A stretch of DNA of 64,000 bases from Ilyomonas limi (GTDB taxonomy: Bacteria; Bacteroidota; Bacteroidia; Chitinophagales; Chitinophagaceae), in assembly GCF_005233845.1 (NCBI RefSeq), contig NZ_SZQL01000013.1, positions 1-64,000 of the forward strand. The letters run 5' to 3'. Shown piece after piece: positions 44,482 to 52,853 of the stretch (positions are counted from its first letter, which is position 1; the number at the start of each line of letters is the position of its first letter). The translations under genes were made by a program, and so were the position numbers. The notes under the pieces are model-generated. The model did not search any database and was not told the origin of the DNA. It saw nothing but the letters and a program-made list of their open reading frames with translations.

Positions 44482-45657
44482 ATGACGAAAGTAATTTTGA
44501 AGCGAAAGATTGCACCACGTATTGCCAATGGGCACCCGTGGATTTTTAATAACGAAATCAATAATATTGAAGGCGTAGTAACACCCGGTGACATAGTAGA
44601 TGTACAATTTGCTGATGGCTCTTTTGCCGGACGTGGTTACATCAACCCTCAATCACAAATTGTGGTACGATTGCTCACGCGTAAAAAAGAAGAAATAAAT
44701 ACCGCTTTCTTTTACAACCGTATCTTAAAAGCCTGGCATTACCGCCAAAAGACCGGCTATATTGAAAACTGCCGCCTTGTGTTTGGCGAGGCCGACTACC
44801 TGCCATCCCTCATTATAGATAAGTTCAACGATTACTTTTCTATACAAACCATGTCGCTCGGCATGGACAAATGGAAGCCGGCAATTGTAAAAGCGTTGGA
44901 GCAAATATTTAATCCCAAAGGCATTTACGAGCGCAACGATGTGCCGGTGCGTGAACTGGAAGGTTTGCCGCAGCAAAAAGGCTTTCTATCTGCACCCTTC
45001 GATACCACGATTGAAATAAATGAAAACGGCTTGCGCTTTATGGTGGATATTCAAAACGGACAAAAAACCGGCTATTTTTTAGACCAGCAGGATAACCGAC
45101 GCGCTATCAGGCATATTGTAAAAGACGCTGATGTACTTGGTGCATTTACCTACACCGGCACGTTTGAAATACATGCGGCGCACTATGGCGCAAAGCGTGT
45201 ATTAGGGTTAGATATTTCGGAGAGTGCGGTGGCGCAGGCAAATAACAATGCACGGCTGAATGGCTTAGAAAACATTGTGCAATTTGAAGCCATGAATGCC
45301 TTTGATGTATTAAAGCAATGGGTAAAAGATAAACGCCAGTACGATGTAGTAATGCTAGACCCGCCGGCATTTACCAAAAGCCGTGAAAACATACAAAAAG
45401 CAATTACCGGCTATAAAGAAATCAACCTCCGTGGCATGAGGCTGGTAAAGAATGGTGGCTTCCTTGTTACGAGCAGTTGCACCAACCTGGTATCGCCCGA
45501 ATTGTTTTTACAAACCATTGCGATGGCTGCAAAAGATGCGCGCAAAAACATACGGCAGGTTACGTTTCGGGCACAGGCAAGCGACCACCCCATTATCTGG
45601 GGGATGGAGAATACAAATTACCTGAAATTCCTGATTGTGGAAGTGAGTGATATATAA
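44482..45657 (+). CDS. rlmI: Class I SAM-dependent rRNA methyltransferase, RlmI type
   Basis: 391 residues. An N-terminal PUA-like domain (1-75, RIANGHPWIFNNEI) is followed by a Rossmann methyltransferase: motif I GAFTYTGTFEIHAAHYGAKR, the acidic loop LGLDISESAVAQA, the catalytic DPPAFTKSRE and TSSCTNLV with the cysteine. The family makes m5C at position 1962 of 23S rRNA (E. coli numbering). Length and domain order are standard. It runs divergently from the YtxH gene and ends just before the inverted-repeat element at 45666. Confidence 0.92.
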   Translation: MTKVILKRKIAPRIANGHPWIFNNEINNIEGVVTPGDIVDVQFADGSFAGRGYINPQSQIVVRLLTRKKEEINTAFFYNRILKAWHYRQKTGYIENCRLVFGEADYLPSLIIDKFNDYFSIQTMSLGMDKWKPAIVKALEQIFNPKGIYERNDVPVRELEGLPQQKGFLSAPFDTTIEINENGLRFMVDIQNGQKTGYFLDQQDNRRAIRHIVKDADVLGAFTYTGTFEIHAAHYGAKRVLGLDISESAVAQANNNARLNGLENIVQFEAMNAFDVLKQWVKDKRQYDVVMLDPPAFTKSRENIQKAITGYKEINLRGMRLVKNGGFLVTSSCTNLVSPELFLQTIAMAAKDARKNIRQVTFRAQASDHPIIWGMENTNYLKFLIVEVSDI

Positions 45658-45665
45658 GTTTTTCG

Positions 45666-45845
45666 CACCGCAGATAATGGAGTAAATGGAGTTTTCGCAG
45701 AAATATATTTTGAATTAATAAAAGCATTTAATGTATTTCCTGCCTTTGCCGGTGAAGAACACCGGCAAAGGCAAAAAGGTAAATAATATTGTCAATTTAA
45801 AAACTGTTTCTGCGAAAACTCCATTTACTCCATTATCTGGCGGTG
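45666..45845. repeat. 180-bp inverted-repeat element with nested hairpin
   Basis: The arms CACCGCAGATAATGGAGTAA... (45666-45703) and its complement (45807-45845) match over 38 bp with a single extra base. Inside is a separate 14-bp perfect stem (TGCCTTTGCCGGTG 45741-45754 with 45760-45773) with a 5-base loop. The whole unit could be a MITE-like element or a structured RNA placed after rlmI. No other copy is in the window. Its ends lie directly next to the rlmI stop. Confidence 0.7.
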
Positions 45846-45946
45846 AAAAGGATTTTAAACTTATCACCGTTTCAACCATCTTTATAGTCTTTGTTTAACG
45901 CGGCTTTGTAATTGCCACTTTTACATTTGCTTAAAACCTATATACA

Positions 45947-46693
45947 ATGAAGTTTTTAGTATTATTATTTTCCAGTGCGATAGTATTTTCAAATACATCA
46001 CATGCACAGGTATTGAAGAATATTTTAAAGAAAGATTCCTCCTTACAGAATAAAGTGAATGGACTTTTTTCCGGTAATAGTTCCTCCCTAAGCACTACCG
46101 AAATTGCAAATGGTTTAAAGGAAGCCCTGAACAAAGGGGTTGAAACCGGCACCTCCAAACTATCGGCTGTAGATGGATTTTTTAAAGACGCTGCGATTAA
46201 AATATTACTACCGCCCGAAGCGCAAAAGGTAGAGAAAACCTTGCGCAGTGCAGGCTTTGATAAGCCGGTAGATGAAGCTATTTTAAGCATGAACCGCGCT
46301 GCCGAAGATGCCGCCAAGAGTGCTGCGCCTATATTTTTAAATGCCATTAAGCAAATGACGATTAATGATGCAGTGGGCATTTTAAAAGGCCGCGACAGTG
46401 CTGCTACTACTTATCTCAGAACTAAAAGCACGGCGGCTTTAACAGAAGCTTTTAAACCAATTATTTCCACTTCTCTTGAGAAAGTAGATGCTACTAAATA
46501 TTGGAATACTGTTTTTACAACCTACAACAAACTGCCCTTTGCAACCAGCAAAGTAAATCCCGATTTAACGGCTTATGTAACAGACAAAGCTTTAGCAGGT
46601 ATTTTTCACGAGATAGCATTACAGGAAATGCAAATACGCCAAAATCCTGCAGCAAGAACTACAGACTTACTCAAAAAAGTTTTTGGTCAATAA
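45947..46693 (+). CDS. DUF4197 domain-containing exported protein (copy 1)
   Basis: 248 residues. Signal peptide 1-20 (SHA-Q). The DUF4197 domain starts at LSTTEIANGLKEALNKGVET and contains LSAVDGFFKDAAIKILLPPE, LSMNRAAEDAAKSAAPIF and LKGRDSAATTYLRTKSTAAL. The family is helical, exported and of unknown function. It forms a tandem pair with the next gene (18 bp apart). The two domains are clearly paralogous and share long identical stretches. Confidence 0.93.
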   Translation: MKFLVLLFSSAIVFSNTSHAQVLKNILKKDSSLQNKVNGLFSGNSSSLSTTEIANGLKEALNKGVETGTSKLSAVDGFFKDAAIKILLPPEAQKVEKTLRSAGFDKPVDEAILSMNRAAEDAAKSAAPIFLNAIKQMTINDAVGILKGRDSAATTYLRTKSTAALTEAFKPIISTSLEKVDATKYWNTVFTTYNKLPFATSKVNPDLTAYVTDKALAGIFHEIALQEMQIRQNPAARTTDLLKKVFGQ

Positions 46694-46711
46694 TTTGCAA
46701 ACAACACCAAT

Positions 46712-47443
46712 ATGAAGAAGATAATCTTAGCTGCATCTTTCGCGATGCTTATGGCCTTTAGTGGTTGCGAAACGGCACAACAGGTGTTAAGTTCATTACC
46801 CACCGATGCAAATAATGGTGGATTAACCACCCAGCAAATTGTTGCCGGCTTAAAAGAAGCCTTAACCGTTGGTACGCAAAATGGCACTAATCAACTCTCG
46901 GCAGTAGATGGCTTTTTTAAGAATGCTGCTGTTAAAATATTAATGCCGCCCGAAGCACAAAAGGTAGTAAGCACGTTACAAAGCGTAGGTTTGGGCAGCG
47001 TGGTGGATAAAGCAGTTTTAAGTATGAATCGTGCAGCCGAAGATGCGGCTAAAAGTGCAACGCCTATTTTTGTAAATGCCATTAAACAAATGACCATTAC
47101 GGATGCCCTCGGTATTTTGAAGGGCGGTAACCAGGCAGCCACTAATTATTTTAAAAATAAAACCACCCGTGCTTTAACAGCAGCTTTCAGCCCAATAGTA
47201 AACAAAGCACTGCAACAAACCGATGCTACGAAATACTGGAATGATGTGTTTACGGTATATAACCAGTTTTCTACCAATAAAGTAAATACCAACCTGAATG
47301 CGTATGTAACCAGCAAGGCCATTGACGGCATTTTTTATGAAGTTGGTCAGGAAGAAGCAAAAATCCGCCAGGATCCCGCAGCACGTGTAACGGATATACT
47401 GAAAAAGGTATTTGGCAGCAGTCTCGCTACTTCCGGCAGCTAA
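46712..47443 (+). CDS. DUF4197 domain-containing lipoprotein (copy 2)
   Basis: 243 residues. The N-terminus ends in a lipobox (MAFSGC followed by ETA), so this copy is lipidated while copy 1 has a cleaved signal peptide. The domain again shows LSAVDGFFKNAAVKILMPPE, LSMNRAAEDAAKSATPIF and LKGGNQAATNYFKNKTTRAL. It follows copy 1 by 18 bp and is presumably the product of a tandem duplication, with divergence concentrated in the N-terminal 45 residues and in the C-terminal half. Confidence 0.93.
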   Translation: MKKIILAASFAMLMAFSGCETAQQVLSSLPTDANNGGLTTQQIVAGLKEALTVGTQNGTNQLSAVDGFFKNAAVKILMPPEAQKVVSTLQSVGLGSVVDKAVLSMNRAAEDAAKSATPIFVNAIKQMTITDALGILKGGNQAATNYFKNKTTRALTAAFSPIVNKALQQTDATKYWNDVFTVYNQFSTNKVNTNLNAYVTSKAIDGIFYEVGQEEAKIRQDPAARVTDILKKVFGSSLATSGS

Positions 47444-47641
47444 TATTTCAGCCACTAAAGCACGAAAACTAAAGGATACAGAATATACTCTAAGTGTATT
47501 ATAGAAACAAGTAACCTGGAATAAGTAACCTGCAAAGAAAAAATACTTATTTATCGTTTAAAAACGCTTTTCTGTCGTCGCGCCTCTGTAGTTCCTATAA
47601 ACAAAGAATAACAAAGAATTTAAAATCAAACCGGAATTAAG

Positions 47642-47672
47642 TTTGGTATATTGAAGCATTTGGCTACCTTTG
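47642..47672 (+). promoter_or_regulatory. Consensus promoter of the rpmB-rpmG-DUF4295 operon
   Basis: TTTG (47642-47645) and TACCTTTG (47665-47672) are separated by 19 bp, a perfect Bacteroidota -33/-7 pair. The rpmB ATG follows 22 bp after the -7 box. Confidence 0.85.
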
Positions 47673-47694
47673 CCGTCCCGAAAAAATCACTGTT

Positions 47695-47931
47695 ATGGCA
47701 AGAGTATGTCTGGTTACCGGTAAAAAGCCAATGGTTGGTCATAGCGTATCGCATTCAAACATTAAGACAAAGCGTCGCTTTTTACCCAATTTACAAACAA
47801 AGCGTTTTTACTTCGCCGAAGAAGACCGCTGGATTACAATGAAAATTTCTACGGATGCTATCCGCACCATTAATAAAAATGGGTTGGCTGCCGTAGTAAA
47901 AGAACTGAGAGCGCAAGGAAATAAAATTTAA
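47695..47931 (+). CDS. rpmB: 50S ribosomal protein L28
   Basis: 78 residues, full length. [20 protein letters not shown] at the start and [20 protein letters not shown] in the middle are standard L28, and the end [20 protein letters not shown] fits. It heads the conserved rpmB-rpmG-DUF4295 cluster behind a consensus promoter. It lacks the zinc-binding CxxC pairs of the C+ type, as do many L28 paralogues. Confidence 0.98.
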   Translation: MARVCLVTGKKPMVGHSVSHSNIKTKRRFLPNLQTKRFYFAEEDRWITMKISTDAIRTINKNGLAAVVKELRAQGNKI

Positions 47932-47959
47932 ATAATTACCGTTTAAAATTGCTTATATA

Positions 47960-48142
47960 ATGGCAAAGAAAGGCAACCGGGTTCAGGTTATATTGGAATG
48001 CACGGAACAAAAGACAACTACTGTTCCGGGTACAAGCCGCTATATTACTACCAAGAACAAAAAGAATACGCCGGAGCGTATTGAACTGAAGAAGTACAAT
48101 GCGAATTTGAAAAAAGTTACTGTTCATAAAGAAATTAAATAA
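47960..48142 (+). CDS. rpmG: 50S ribosomal protein L33
   Basis: 60 residues. The pattern [20 protein letters not shown] and [20 protein letters not shown] is standard L33, of the form without the full set of zinc cysteines (one cysteine remains). Located 28 bp after rpmB and 2 bp before the DUF4295 gene, so they share a transcript. Confidence 0.98.
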   Translation: MAKKGNRVQVILECTEQKTTTVPGTSRYITTKNKKNTPERIELKKYNANLKKVTVHKEIK

Positions 48143-48144
48143 TC

Positions 48145-48318
48145 ATGGCAAAAGCAGCTAAAACCGCGATTAAATCAAAAGACCAGAAAGCAGCCGCCGA
48201 AGCTAAAAACTGGACTAAAGTAATTAAGGCTGTACGCAGCCCGAAAAGTGGTGCCTATACCTTTAAAGAAGCGATAGTGCACAAGGATAAGATTAAAGAT
48301 TTTTTGGCAGAGAAATAA
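48145..48318 (+). CDS. DUF4295 family protein (small ribosome-associated)
   Basis: 57 residues starting MAKAAKTAIKSKDQKAAAEA and ending IKDFLAEK. Very basic. The sequence AKNWTKVIKAVRSPKSGAYT is the DUF4295 signature, and DUF4295 nearly always follows rpmG in Bacteroidota. The protein is thought to bind the ribosome because of its charge and position; the exact role is unknown. The ATG is 2 bp after the rpmG stop. Confidence 0.95.
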   Translation: MAKAAKTAIKSKDQKAAAEAKNWTKVIKAVRSPKSGAYTFKEAIVHKDKIKDFLAEK

Positions 48319-48340
48319 TCTTGCATAAAAAATATTGTAT

Positions 48341-48373
48341 AAAAGCTTTCGCGCTGATAGTGTGAAGGCTTTT
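48341..48373 (+). terminator. Terminator after the ribosomal protein cluster
   Basis: AAAAGC (48341-48346) pairs with GCTTTT (48368-48373), and the stem extends inward with several G-U pairs and one imperfect position. A T-rich tail follows. It ends the rpmB-rpmG-DUF4295 transcript. Confidence 0.5.
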
Positions 48374-48589
48374 GTTGTTTAGGATTGTGACTGTTGCCTT
48401 AGCAATAGTTTTTTATTTTGGTGGCGGGCTGTGATGCAATAAGGAGGCTTTTTCGGCGACGCTCTGTTCAGGATTCTGTTATCTATTGAGCTATTGAAAA
48501 TTGCATTGAGTTCTAATTTCCTTCTTTACTAGAATAAGCAATTCCATTCGCCTTATTAATTAATTTATCTTCGCCATCAAAATATTTAC

Positions 48590-49546
48590 ATGAGTTTTTT
48601 TGGAAAACTATTTGGCAAGAAAGAAAAGGAAACATTAGACGAAGGTTTACAAAAAACGAAGTCTAACTTCTTTGATAAAATTACCAAAGCCGTTGCCGGC
48701 AAAAGCACCGTAGATGAAGAAGTACTCGACAATTTGGAAGAAGCCCTGATGACCGCCGACGTTGGTGTAGATACAACCATAGAAATCATTGAACGTATAG
48801 AGCAACGCGTAGCCCGCGATAAATATGTAGGCACCGGCGAACTCAACCGCATTTTACAGGAAGAAATAGAAGCCATGCTCGTTGACTCGACAGATAATGC
48901 ACATAAAGATTTTTCCGTACCTAAAAAGCCATATATTATTCTGGTAGTGGGCGTAAATGGTGTAGGCAAAACCACCACCATTGGCAAGCTAGCCTATAAC
49001 TATAAAAAAGCTGGAAATAATGTAATTCTGGGTGCGGCAGATACCTTTCGCGCGGCGGCAGTAGATCAATTAACCATTTGGAGTGAGCGCGTAGATGTGC
49101 CCATTGTAAAGCAAGCGATGGGCAGCGATCCTGCCTCTGTTGCTTTTGATACTGTGCAAAGTGCTGTAGCGAAAGATGTGGATGTAGCGATTATAGATAC
49201 TGCCGGAAGGCTGCACAACAAAGTGCACCTGATGGAAGAGTTGAGTAAAATTAAAAGGGTAATGAAAAAAGTAATACCCGATGCGCCGCACGAGGTATTG
49301 CTGGTACTGGATGGCTCTACGGGGCAAAATGCGCTGGAACAGGCAAAACAATTTATGCAGGCAACAGAGGTAACTGCATTAGCCATTACCAAGCTGGATG
49401 GTACAGCTAAAGGCGGCGTGGTATTATCTATCACCAACCAGTTGAAAATACCTGTAAAGTTTATTGGTGTAGGGGAGAAAATGGATGACCTGCTAATTTT
49501 TGATAAGCATGAGTTTGTAGATACGTTGTTTAGTTTGGAACGATAA
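48590..49546 (+). CDS. ftsY: Signal recognition particle receptor FtsY
   Basis: 318 residues with N and G domains and almost no acidic A domain, as usual in Bacteroidota. The N domain (about 20-95) is followed by P-loop VGVNGVGKTTTIGKLAYNYK, the GTPase motifs ADTFRAAAVDQL and DTAGRLHNKVHLMEEL, LVLDGSTGQNALEQAKQF, and the end TKLDGTAKGGVVLSITNQL. It docks SRP-ribosome complexes at the membrane and is essential for insertion of inner-membrane proteins. It follows the ribosomal cluster by about 270 bp. Confidence 0.97.
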   Translation: MSFFGKLFGKKEKETLDEGLQKTKSNFFDKITKAVAGKSTVDEEVLDNLEEALMTADVGVDTTIEIIERIEQRVARDKYVGTGELNRILQEEIEAMLVDSTDNAHKDFSVPKKPYIILVVGVNGVGKTTTIGKLAYNYKKAGNNVILGAADTFRAAAVDQLTIWSERVDVPIVKQAMGSDPASVAFDTVQSAVAKDVDVAIIDTAGRLHNKVHLMEELSKIKRVMKKVIPDAPHEVLLVLDGSTGQNALEQAKQFMQATEVTALAITKLDGTAKGGVVLSITNQLKIPVKFIGVGEKMDDLLIFDKHEFVDTLFSLER

Positions 49547-49640
49547 TATAGCACCTGCCTGTTCGCCGGCAGGGGTGTTCCATCTTTCCATTTAAACAGT
49601 TCTTTAAAGCGCAAAAAAGGGCTGTAATGCTTATCCAGCT

Positions 49641-49648
49641 TACCTTTG
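49641..49648 (+). promoter_or_regulatory. -7 box of uvrC (near-leaderless)
   Basis: TACCTTTG fits the -7 consensus; the ATG at 49658 lies only 9 bp downstream. No clear -33 box. Confidence 0.4.
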
Positions 49649-49657
49649 CAGCTACCT

Positions 49658-51460
49658 ATGACATCAGAACAGTTTCAACAGATTGCGCATACCATACCAC
49701 ATCAGCCGGGTATTTATAAATACTTTGATGAGACCGGTTATTTGCTGTATGTAGGTAAAGCCAAAGATTTGCGCAAGCGCGTTTCATCCTATTTCACTAA
49801 AACGTTTACCAGCTATAAAACACACGAGTTGGTACAGCGTATTCATAAAATTGAGTTCACCATTGTAAACAGCGAACAGGATGCTTTTTTGCTGGAAAAC
49901 AGCTTGATTAAGCAGTTTCAGCCGATGTTTAACATTGACCTGAAAGATGATAAGACCTACCCTTATATTGTTATTAAAAAAGAGCCTTTCCCACGCATTT
50001 TTCTCACGCGCACTAAAATAAACGACGGTTCCGAATACATCGGTCCTTTCACGTCTGCAGGTAAAGTTCGCGAACTGCTCAACTTTATCCGCCAGAATAT
50101 TCCGCTACGTACCTGTAAGTTGCCACTTACCGAAGCCAATATTGCAAAAGGCAAGTTTAAAGTGTGCCTGGAATATCATCTCGGTAATTGCAAAGGTCCT
50201 TGCGAAGGTTACCAGAGTGTAGAAGATTATAAGGATGGCATTTACGGGATAAAACAAATGCTTAAAGGCAACCTGGCGCCGGTCATTCAGCACTACAAAA
50301 AAGAAATGATGGAGTGCGCGGTGAATATGCAGTTTGAAAAAGCCGAATTGCTGAAAAAGAAATTGGCAGATTTAGAAAACTACCAGGCAAAATCAATTAT
50401 TGTAGGCACCAACCTGAATAATATTGATGTATTTTCTATTCTAAAAGAACATGAAACAGCGTATGTAAATTACCTGATGGTACAGAATGGCACAATTGTA
50501 CAAACGCATACCGTAGAACTGGAAGTGAAACTGGAAGAAAGTGACGAAGAAGTGTTGCAGTTTGCCATCATCAATTTGCGTGAGACGTTTAACAGCATGG
50601 CAAATGAAGTGATAGTTCCTTTTGAAATTGATTTACCGGAAGCAATCACCGTAACTGTTCCGAAAGGGGGTGATAAGAAAAAATTGCTGGATTTGTCGTT
50701 GAAGAACGTAAATTACTTTAAAGAAGAATTACGTAAAAAGAAAACCTTACTGCTGGAAGGACACAGTGATATGGAGCGCAAGAAAGTGCTATATCAATTA
50801 CAGGACAGCCTGCAATTAGCGGAGGTGCCCACACATATTGAATGTTTTGATAACTCTAATTTCCAAGGTAGCTATCCGGTATCGGCAATGGTATGTTTTA
50901 TAGACGGCGTGCCATCCAAAGACAATTACCGCCGCTACAATGTAAAAACAGTAGAAGGCATCAACGACTTTGCTACGATGAAAGAAGTGGTATATCGCCG
51001 ATATAGAAGACTGACGGAAGAAGGAAAACCATTACCGCAATTAGTGATTATTGATGGTGGTAAAGGACAGTTGGGTGCCGCTATGGAAAGCATTGCAGCA
51101 CTTGGGTTGGTAGGCGCAATGACTGTAGTAGGACTTGCAAAAAATGAGGAAGAAATATTCTATCCGGGTGATAAAGAGTCCATCAAATTGCCGTGGGATA
51201 GTGAGAGCCTGAAATTAATCCGCCGCATCCGCGATGAAGTACACCGTTATGGCATTACTTTTCACCGAAATAAACGCTCAAAAGGCACTTTTGTAAACGA
51301 ATTGGAACAAATAAAGGGGATTGGTAAACAAACGGCAACAGATTTGCTAAAGACTTTTAGGTCTGTAAAGAACATTAAACTTAAAACGATGGAAGATTTG
51401 GTGCCGGCTATTGGTAAATCAAAAGCGCAACTCGTGTATAACCATTTTCATAGTGAATAA
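49658..51460 (+). CDS. uvrC: Excinuclease ABC subunit C
   Basis: 600 residues from ATG 49658 (MTSEQFQQIAHTIP); a TTG four codons earlier is an alternative. GIY-YIG nuclease domain: QPGIYKYFDETGYLLYVGKA with DLRKRVSSYF (about 16-45). UVR region near 200-235 (MQFEKAELLKKKLADLENYQ). The C-terminal RNase H-like nuclease shows IECFDNSNFQGSYPVSAMVC and YRRYNVKTVEGINDFATMKE, then LVIIDGGKGQLGAAMESI. The final helix-hairpin-helix includes IKGIGKQTATDLLKTF. UvrC cuts on both sides of DNA damage in nucleotide excision repair. Length is normal. Confidence 0.97.
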   Translation: MTSEQFQQIAHTIPHQPGIYKYFDETGYLLYVGKAKDLRKRVSSYFTKTFTSYKTHELVQRIHKIEFTIVNSEQDAFLLENSLIKQFQPMFNIDLKDDKTYPYIVIKKEPFPRIFLTRTKINDGSEYIGPFTSAGKVRELLNFIRQNIPLRTCKLPLTEANIAKGKFKVCLEYHLGNCKGPCEGYQSVEDYKDGIYGIKQMLKGNLAPVIQHYKKEMMECAVNMQFEKAELLKKKLADLENYQAKSIIVGTNLNNIDVFSILKEHETAYVNYLMVQNGTIVQTHTVELEVKLEESDEEVLQFAIINLRETFNSMANEVIVPFEIDLPEAITVTVPKGGDKKKLLDLSLKNVNYFKEELRKKKTLLLEGHSDMERKKVLYQLQDSLQLAEVPTHIECFDNSNFQGSYPVSAMVCFIDGVPSKDNYRRYNVKTVEGINDFATMKEVVYRRYRRLTEEGKPLPQLVIIDGGKGQLGAAMESIAALGLVGAMTVVGLAKNEEEIFYPGDKESIKLPWDSESLKLIRRIRDEVHRYGITFHRNKRSKGTFVNELEQIKGIGKQTATDLLKTFRSVKNIKLKTMEDLVPAIGKSKAQLVYNHFHSE

Positions 51461-51892
51461 AAAAGGGGGCCAGGATAAAAATCCAACCCCGTTTTAAAAT
51501 CCAATATCCTATGAAAAACCTGCGCAAATATAAAAATTTATTTTGTTTTCTAATGGTTTACAGCCATTAAACGAATTGCTAATTATATACTTTTACTCAA
51601 TGAATTAGTACTGATGTGAATAATAACAGCCTAGGCGTTTCATTTATCCCATCCCCAGATTTTATGCATCCGCTGGTGATACCGCCGGTAATTTATTATC
51701 TGTAATATTTCCTTGTTAGCAGTCTCGTCCCGGATGGGGAGAATGACGCATCGTGACTTTATTGTAATGTGATTTAAAAAATTCAATCGAACAACATTTT
51801 CAAGTAAGTAGCTAATCCTGCTTATTGTCTGCAGCTCATCGCTTGCGGCTTTTGTAACATAGTCCGGTTGAAAGCAGTATAACAGCAGCCCA
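51461..51892. other. 432-bp intergenic region without a proven gene
   Basis: A weak hairpin with a T run lies just past the uvrC stop (about 51463-51500) and may terminate it. A minus-strand frame stays open from inside the SDR gene to a TGA at 51640-51642 (over 80 codons), ending IINYRRYHQRMHKIWGWDK, but has no ATG in a plausible place and matches nothing that I know. Confidence 0.4.
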
Positions 51893-52645
51893 TTACCCTT
51901 GTTTATAGGTGTAAAAAGAATTGGCTTGCGCCAGTGAAGTCATTATCAAATCGTTGATACAAACGTGCTTTGGAAGCGTAGCACAGTAATACACCACATC
52001 GGCAATATCTCCGGCTTGTAAGGGTTTAAAGCCTGCATATACGGCAGTGGCTTTTTGTTCATCGCCTTTGAAGCGCACCTGGCTAAATTCTGTTTCAGCC
52101 GCACCAGGATTGATGCAGGTAACTTTAATGCCATAGGACAATAAATCTATACGTTGCGCCTGGCTGATGGCATCTACTGCAAACTTGCTTGCGCAATACA
52201 CATTCCCTTCTTTATATACTTCTTTGCCTGCTGTAGAGCCAATGTTGATGATGTGTCCTTTTTTGTTTTTAATAAAATACGGCAACACGGCTTTAGACAT
52301 ATACAATAAGCCTTTTACATTGGTATCAATCATGGTATCCCAATCATCTATATCCGCATTTTCAAAAGTATCGCGCCCTAAAGCCAAGCCCGCATTATTA
52401 ACCAATACATCTATATTTTGCCATTGTTTATCTAATCCTGCAATAGTAGTTTCTACCGCTTTTCTATCTTGTACATCAAACTGTAGTGGCAACACTTGTA
52501 CGTTGTATTTTGCAATTTCATCAGCCACTTCCTGCAGCCGGTCTCCTCTCCTGCCCGTGATAATACAATGATGTCCTCCAGCAGCAAATTTTAATGCAAT
52601 AGCTTTTCCAAATCCTGATGTAGCGCCGGTAATTAAAATAGTCAT
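51893..52645 (-). CDS. Short-chain dehydrogenase/reductase (YdfG-like)
   Basis: 250 residues, classical SDR. Cofactor motif TGATSGFGKAIALKF (TGxxxGxG) at 7-21 with GRRGDRL after strand 2, indicating NADP preference. Then NNAGLALG, catalytic IINIGSTAGKEVYKEG (Ser) and YCASKFAVDA (Tyr-x-x-x-Lys). The relative YdfG reduces or oxidises 3-hydroxy acids such as L-allo-threonine and serine. The substrate here is not established. Monocistronic; a repeat element and the ornithine aminotransferase gene follow on the upstream side. Confidence 0.92.
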   Translation of the reverse strand: MTILITGATSGFGKAIALKFAAGGHHCIITGRRGDRLQEVADEIAKYNVQVLPLQFDVQDRKAVETTIAGLDKQWQNIDVLVNNAGLALGRDTFENADIDDWDTMIDTNVKGLLYMSKAVLPYFIKNKKGHIINIGSTAGKEVYKEGNVYCASKFAVDAISQAQRIDLLSYGIKVTCINPGAAETEFSQVRFKGDEQKATAVYAGFKPLQAGDIADVVYYCATLPKHVCINDLIMTSLAQANSFYTYKQG

Positions 52646-52728
52646 AGATTATTGGTAGAAATTAGTTCAAATGATAAGTGCAAATAGTTAGTTGCTTATC
52701 GGGTAGTGCTTAATAGATAAAACCAAGG

Positions 52729-52849
52729 CCGTCATTGCGAGCAATAGCAATGCAGGGAGCAATCTGTGCGAAGCTGCAAATCATTATTGATGGATTATTT
52801 TGGTTGTACTACTACCCACAGATTGCTTCGCTGTTGCTCGCAATGACGG
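52729..52849. repeat. Intergenic inverted repeat (interspersed repeat type)
   Basis: CCGTCATTGCGAGCAATAGC and CAATCTGTG in the left arm (52729-52768) are mirrored by CACAGATTGCTTCG and TTGCTCGCAATGACGG in the right arm (52817-52849). The arms differ by a short insertion in the left one. Sequences of this kind (GTCATTGCGAGC... AAGCAATCTG) are scattered in many bacterial genomes. The right arm ends 4 bp from the ornithine aminotransferase stop. Confidence 0.7.
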
Positions 52850-52853
52850 ATTT

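Noticed and set aside
44385-44594. N-terminal extension of the YtxH gene
   Set aside because: It overlaps the rlmI promoter and start and has no similarity to the family.
49555-49600. Hairpin CACCTGCC...GGCAGGGGTG after ftsY
   Set aside because: The stem is plausible but no T run follows, so I did not call a terminator.
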